Part shown: piece by piece, positions 59,431 to 64,000 of the stretch
Position numbering within the stretch: the first letter of the stretch is position 1
How the letters are laid out: each line of letters starts with the position of its first letter
NCBI RefSeq assembly: GCF_046630445.1
Contig: NC_092334.1
Span: 109,627,001-109,691,000 of the forward strand
Direction of reading: 5' to 3'
DNA length: 64,000 nucleotides
Source: Rutidosis leptorrhynchoides
Taxonomy: Eukaryota; Streptophyta; Magnoliopsida; Asterales; Asteraceae
Notes under the pieces: generated by a model
What the model was told of the DNA's origin: nothing
The model's database searches: none
What the model saw: the letters and a program-made list of their open reading frames with translations, nothing else
Made by a program: the position numbers and the translations under genes

Positions 59431-60404
59431 AAGTTATTTCCATCATTTAACTTCCAAAATACATATAAGATGTTAATACTTAATAGCCTTAATTTTCAGA
59501 TTCCCTGCACTTGTGTACTTGACGACTACCATCACACTCTACCCATCTTCTAATTTCTTTATAATTTCTTAGATCACATGTCCTTGGATGATTGTAAACG
59601 CCTTAAAATTTAGATTATCACCAATGATTTTGGTAACAAGTACTCCATTGGGTTTGGAAAGGGGTTTAAAGGAGAAATCTTACATTCTTACTACCAGATG
59701 AAAATGAAAATGATAGCTCTAAAGCCTTAGATCGTAAACGTGATTAGTTACATCACTAAGTTTGAAGCGGCCATCAATATAGTTGTTGCACCAACTATAC
59801 ATTTTCAAACTTATATATAAATTATCTACAATCTACAATGTTATATTGGTCTCGAAGCATATCACTGCCAAACATGCATGGTGCAACTTCAAACCATCAA
59901 CAAACTGTCCCAGTAACCCGAACATATCCTGTGCCAATAAACCATTTTTAATCTTTAACCCAGCGACCGATTATCAATAAACCATTTAACCCACACAAAA
60001 AAGAAAAGAAAAAGAAAAAAGAGAATCCAATTCTTCTTTAAACCTCTATGACTGATCACCAACTGCAGGGTTTATAGTATATGCACCAAATTAAACTTGG
60101 ACAAGCAATATAAACTAGCTAATATAGTTCTATTACGCTGTAAAAAGAGTAGACTTTCATTAAACCTTAAAGGGGCATCCTTGTTTATAGGATAAAAAAT
60201 AGTCCCTGCACTATCCTTTACTCATATCATTATCATCATAAAGAAAGAAGTTAACATGATGATGACAACAGAAACAAAAGCGATGCTAATACGACAATAC
60301 TAGAAGTAACCACTGCTAATGTGAAGTACAACTTTACATAATTTACGGGTTTTATGGGCGTCTACTCTGTTAAAATGTTGAAAAAATGTTCTTATTCTCG
60401 GAAG
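59431..60404. other. Intergenic, including the 3' UTR of the ALA2-like gene
   Basis: No gene seen on either strand. The part next to 60404 should contain the 3' UTR and polyadenylation signals of the minus-strand flippase gene. A purine-rich low-complexity run is at about 59998-60025. Confidence 0.45.
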
Positions 60405-63400
60405 TTAATTGTCTTTATTTCTTGGATAACTCGAAGATTTGGGTTGAGACTGGAAAAAATCAAATGTAGCACCTGGACCAAAAGAGCGTCTCACAGCACT
60501 TGGTGAATCAGACAGAAGAGGCTCAAATACAGAATTCCTACCGTTTTTGGTTTGAGATATTGACAAGGGCTCGAGATCAGTGTCCAATGTTCTTGGTTGT
60601 GGTTCCATGTTTCCCAGTGACAGAATGGGCCCACCCAAACGTTCGGCTTGTTGAAGAATGTTGATTTTACTTGATCTGTATGTGTATCTGAAGTACTTAA
60701 GCGCAAGCACAGGGCCCATCCCGGCTGCTACAATCAGCTGAAGAGGTATAAAAACTTCCGTTAAAATCACATTTGCAAAAAATAAATATAATAAAAAAAA
60801 AAGGTTAAAAGTAGGAAAGGATTACTTACAAATATGGTATTCCAGTATGCTGGCTGCCTACAAAGGCGATACATGATGGTGTACATCCCCGATCGAGGCA
60901 AAGCACTCACAATCCAATTGATAATATAAAAAACTACTAGATTTCCCCATATGGCAGCGTGTTGCAATACCGTAAAGGAGCTGCACACATTATATATTTT
61001 CGATACATTAACTAAAGCGATAAAAACATGAAAAGATAGTCCAGCTTCTTCTTTATTATGATACTAATGGAAAAATAAGGTAGCTCAAATAAATATTAAT
61101 GATAACACATTAACATATAAGAGCCATCTTCAACTTGTTTATTTTAGAGGACGGATGACAGTAATTACAAAACACTCTAAACATAATGTTACTAAAATAA
61201 CAAACGAGCAACAAGAACAACAACATTGAAGAACGTTAGATGATTGCATACTTACTTGGTTTCTATTGTGACTACAAAAGCTTGCAACCAAACACACCCG
61301 GAGAGTGCCACCATTGAGACCTCCTCCATCTCACTTTTCTCATTAGCATACGAATGTATAGTTATTACGAACACCACAATTGCCTGACAACATAATAATC
61401 CCCCGTAACAAGCAGAAAATCTCCATATTTAATCAATAACTAGATGTTCACAAGTATGGGGAAGCAGAAAATTAACAAAATACGACTTACATGAAAAAGA
61501 GCACGTCCAAACCATCCAGCAAATGTGGTAGGATTCAAAAGCCTGTTACAAAATAACATCAACACCGTGTAAATATAGAAGCATAAAACAAGTTACTGTA
61601 AATCATCGATTATAGCTCATAAGATTTCTAACCTTCCTGCTTGGCAATAAAATAAAATCTGCGGGTGCTGCATGACGGTTTTCTCACTTAGGTCTTTATC
61701 AAGAACACTAACTAACACAGGAACACTTGTGTAGAATACATTGTATGCCATGAGGCTGACCGAGTTAAAAAGACTCGTACCCGAAACGCCAGAAACAAAA
61801 GAGAAGCTGAAAAGAAAAAACAACGTTCAACAAAGTAAATATATATTCAACAGGTTATAACAGTTGGTTTGTCGCAATGGTCATAAGGATTAGTAGTTAA
61901 TGCGAGTCTGGTCACTTTAAGCAAACGCATTCTGTCCAACCATAAATTTTATAACAAATAATTATTTTATATATGATACAAAATTTCAGAGACGGTTGAT
62001 TAGTTGACCCACATGTTCCCATTTTAATTAAGTCTTTTTATTTTGCCTATCTGACCTGTTAGAGAGACAACATAACCCAACCGGACCCCATTAGAAGTAA
62101 ATGATGAGCAATGGCCACTTTTAAAACAAAATACACACAAGTTGTCTAAAGAAACTCACAATATCTGGATGAAACACAGCAGTAAAGATTTATAGAATGA
62201 ATATTGTGAAAGAAACGCCGTGCGATTGTATGAATATCGTCCATGTACAAGGATTAATCTTTTAAGGAACCTGAACTCTGCAAAATTAACAGCATAATGC
62301 ATGTCAACCATTGTACATTAATATCTTATCATCAAAATATCTAACTAATTCAATACTCCATAAAACTATGCAACATGATACATTCCAAAACCACTGAAAA
62401 CTTCATACAATCATATCAGGGATGATTCTTTGAAAGAGGAATAAGTAATCAAAAATAATTGAACAACTTGTATTATTTCAACGAGCATCCAAATCATACA
62501 TTAAGTACTTGATTAATTAAGTTTTAGATCTTACTCCCAATACTATAATCAGCGGCCCTTGCTGCCTGCAAACCTTCTCTACCACTTATGCCAACACCAA
62601 TATCAGCTTGTTGGATCATTCGAACATCATTACCACCATCCCCGATTGCCAGAGTTCTATAGTCACAAGATTTAAGGAGCTCTACGAGCTGCGAAATTAG
62701 CAAAAATTATATATAATTAAGCTAAATCTGTAAATTATACCATGAAATAATCCTGTTATCATAGGTTCAGAACGTCTTTTTTGACAACTGGCAGTTTGTA
62801 ACAAGTTTAGCTAAAGTTCACAATGGAATTTAAAAGTAAAGGTTAAAAAATATAATAAAAAAGGGTACCTGTGCCTTCTGTGATGGTGTAACCCGACAAC
62901 ATATAGCTGTTCTTGACAATATTGCTAACTCTGTGAATGATTTTCGGTAATACTTCAGTGCAATTTCAAGAGCCCATCCATCAATTACAAAAGCCACGTC
63001 CTGCAACAATGTAAGATATCCCTTATATTAAACACAAAGAAGATGGTTCATGGTGTATTCTTTTACCATATTGTATAGTCTGAAGTTCATTAGCTTTGAA
63101 ACCACACAAATGCATGGGACAAGATCAATTAATGACTCAATATTGATGCATTTTCTTTTACGATCAATAAAATATTACAGAAAATGGGTTAGACTCCCTG
63201 CCGTTTGGCAAAACAAATATTGTGGTCTTGCGTTTACGATTATTCCTGTTGCCATCTTGATCCTGTGCATTAAATATATTATTAAGGCTCATTTTATAAT
63301 AAATGTAAGTATTTACCTTAGGTTCTGCTTTTGTTATTCTCATTGTAAGCAACACTCTCTCAAGATTTCTGCAAACTTCATCCTCTGTTTTCCCATTAAT

Positions 63401-64000
63401 TAATAGAAGTTGGCCTTTTGGTTCTGCATATGTAAGACCCACAAACTTAAGCATAAAAGTAAGAAATTATCAAACAAGCATTCACAATATTCCATTTTAA
63501 ATCCACAACGTTCATATTTTTTAACATCCACAACATTCATAGTTGGTAGGCTTTTTATTCTTTGGTATATACATAATTCATATAGGCGTAACATGTCAGA
63601 TACACACACATCAACAAACATCAATATCAATATCAATATATAGTTTATAGTTAAAGTAAAAACGCCGCTTTCCGAGAGAATAACTTTAAAAGCACTCTTT
63701 ACATATAGTAAAACTTCTTGATATTCAAAACACATCTATTTCCTTAGCTTTGTATTATAAATACTTCAATAAACTAATTATTACATTAAAAGTTTCGAAT
63801 TTCTTTGTGAGATTTTTTTAATGTAATTATTCATGATAATCACACAACAGAACTTGATAACACATCAACTATTCTGATTATCCGGTCATGAAATGTGATT
63901 ATCAAATTCCAAAGTATTAACAAAATACAGCTTGATAATCACATGTATTTATTGACTTGTAAAGTGAGATTATTCTCACATTGAAACTCGATTGTATTTG
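60405..64000 (-). CDS. ALA2: P4-ATPase (phospholipid flippase), ALA2-like; C-terminal nine exons, 5' part outside window
   Basis: Exons on the minus strand: 63423-63317, 63000-62869, 62688-62535, 62277-62160, 61806-61633, 61542-61491, 61383-61256, 60980-60830, 60737-60405 (stop TAA at 60407-60405). All phases fit and give about 449 residues, against 1107 for Arabidopsis ALA2. P4-ATPases flip phospholipids to the cytosolic leaflet using ATP, with an ALIS/Cdc50 subunit; ALA2 has been placed in prevacuolar membranes and linked to phosphatidylserine transport. Here are the end of the nucleotide-binding/P domain ([31 protein letters not shown]), the hinge motif [40 protein letters not shown] before M5, and membrane helices M5-M10. 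The cytosolic tail has [20 protein letters not shown] and [18 protein letters not shown], which fits ALA2 better than other ALAs. Nothing appears broken. Confidence 0.92.
63424..64000 (-). other. Intron of the ALA2-like gene (continues past window)
   Basis: Upstream of the acceptor TATGCAG|AACC at 63424/63423 no further exon of the flippase can be read to the window edge. AT-rich; the last 200 bases contain repeated TGATAATCACA-like stretches in both orientations. Confidence 0.6.

Noticed and set aside
59262..59450. ORF of 62 residues in the Mutator-like element
   Set aside because: No transposase motif; partly inside the right terminal inverted repeat.
1..64000. CRISPR array, rRNA genes or bacterial-type operons
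   Set aside because: None seen; the repeats present are LTRs, microsatellites and TIRs of a plant nuclear genome.

Overview
The window is nuclear DNA from a flowering plant. Introns are AT-rich with GT-AG ends, and the plant Ty3/gypsy, LINE and Mutator-like elements are all of familiar plant types. The Tekay-like chromoviruses and the RRM-type LINE remnants remind me most of Asteraceae; that placement is inference, since nothing here is species-diagnostic.

Two conserved host genes sit at the ends, both on the minus strand and both cut by the window. At 1-8968 is a large glycine-rich, cysteine-rich membrane protein of the Arabidopsis At5g11700/At5g47020 type: 18 exons can be read and all their phases agree. 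At 60405-64000 are the last nine exons of an ALA2-type P4-ATPase (phospholipid flippase). The 51 kb between them is almost entirely transposon.

The centre is a four-level nest, and each level is supported by target-site duplications (TSDs). Element D (14597-58499, minus, about 4.6 kb of its own sequence, no recognisable coding) received element A (16654-52731, plus, about 12 kb, 3.9 kb LTRs, TSD TTGTA). The 5' LTR of A received element B (18285-42392, minus, about 13.1 kb, TSD ATCGT). The pol gene of B received element C (23643-34689, plus, 11,047 bp, TSD GTTTC). A solo LTR of the B family (53148-56410, TSD CCATT) also sits in D. The LTR pairs of B and of C have equal lengths and look identical, those of A differ by scattered changes, and those of D differ more. 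This is the order of ages the nest requires.

B and C are Tekay/Del-like chromoviruses. Each has a gag-pol polyprotein ending in a chromodomain, and an extra acidic ORF ('ORF0') between primer site and gag. C is intact. B is intact except for the C insertion, and it also carries a complete 227-codon F-box gene between ORF0 and gag, in the sense direction. A has lost its coding capacity but holds a broken piece of a poly(A)-binding-protein gene and two tRNA-like modules in each LTR. A, B and C share a hairpin before the polypurine tract, a second polypurine-like motif in the internal region (upstream of gag in B and C), and a splice-donor-like site in the LTR.

The flanks hold two LINE remnants (10003-10891 and 12238-12990) and a 773 bp Mutator-like element with long terminal inverted repeats (58649-59421). 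The remaining intergenic DNA is AT-rich and shows no gene.
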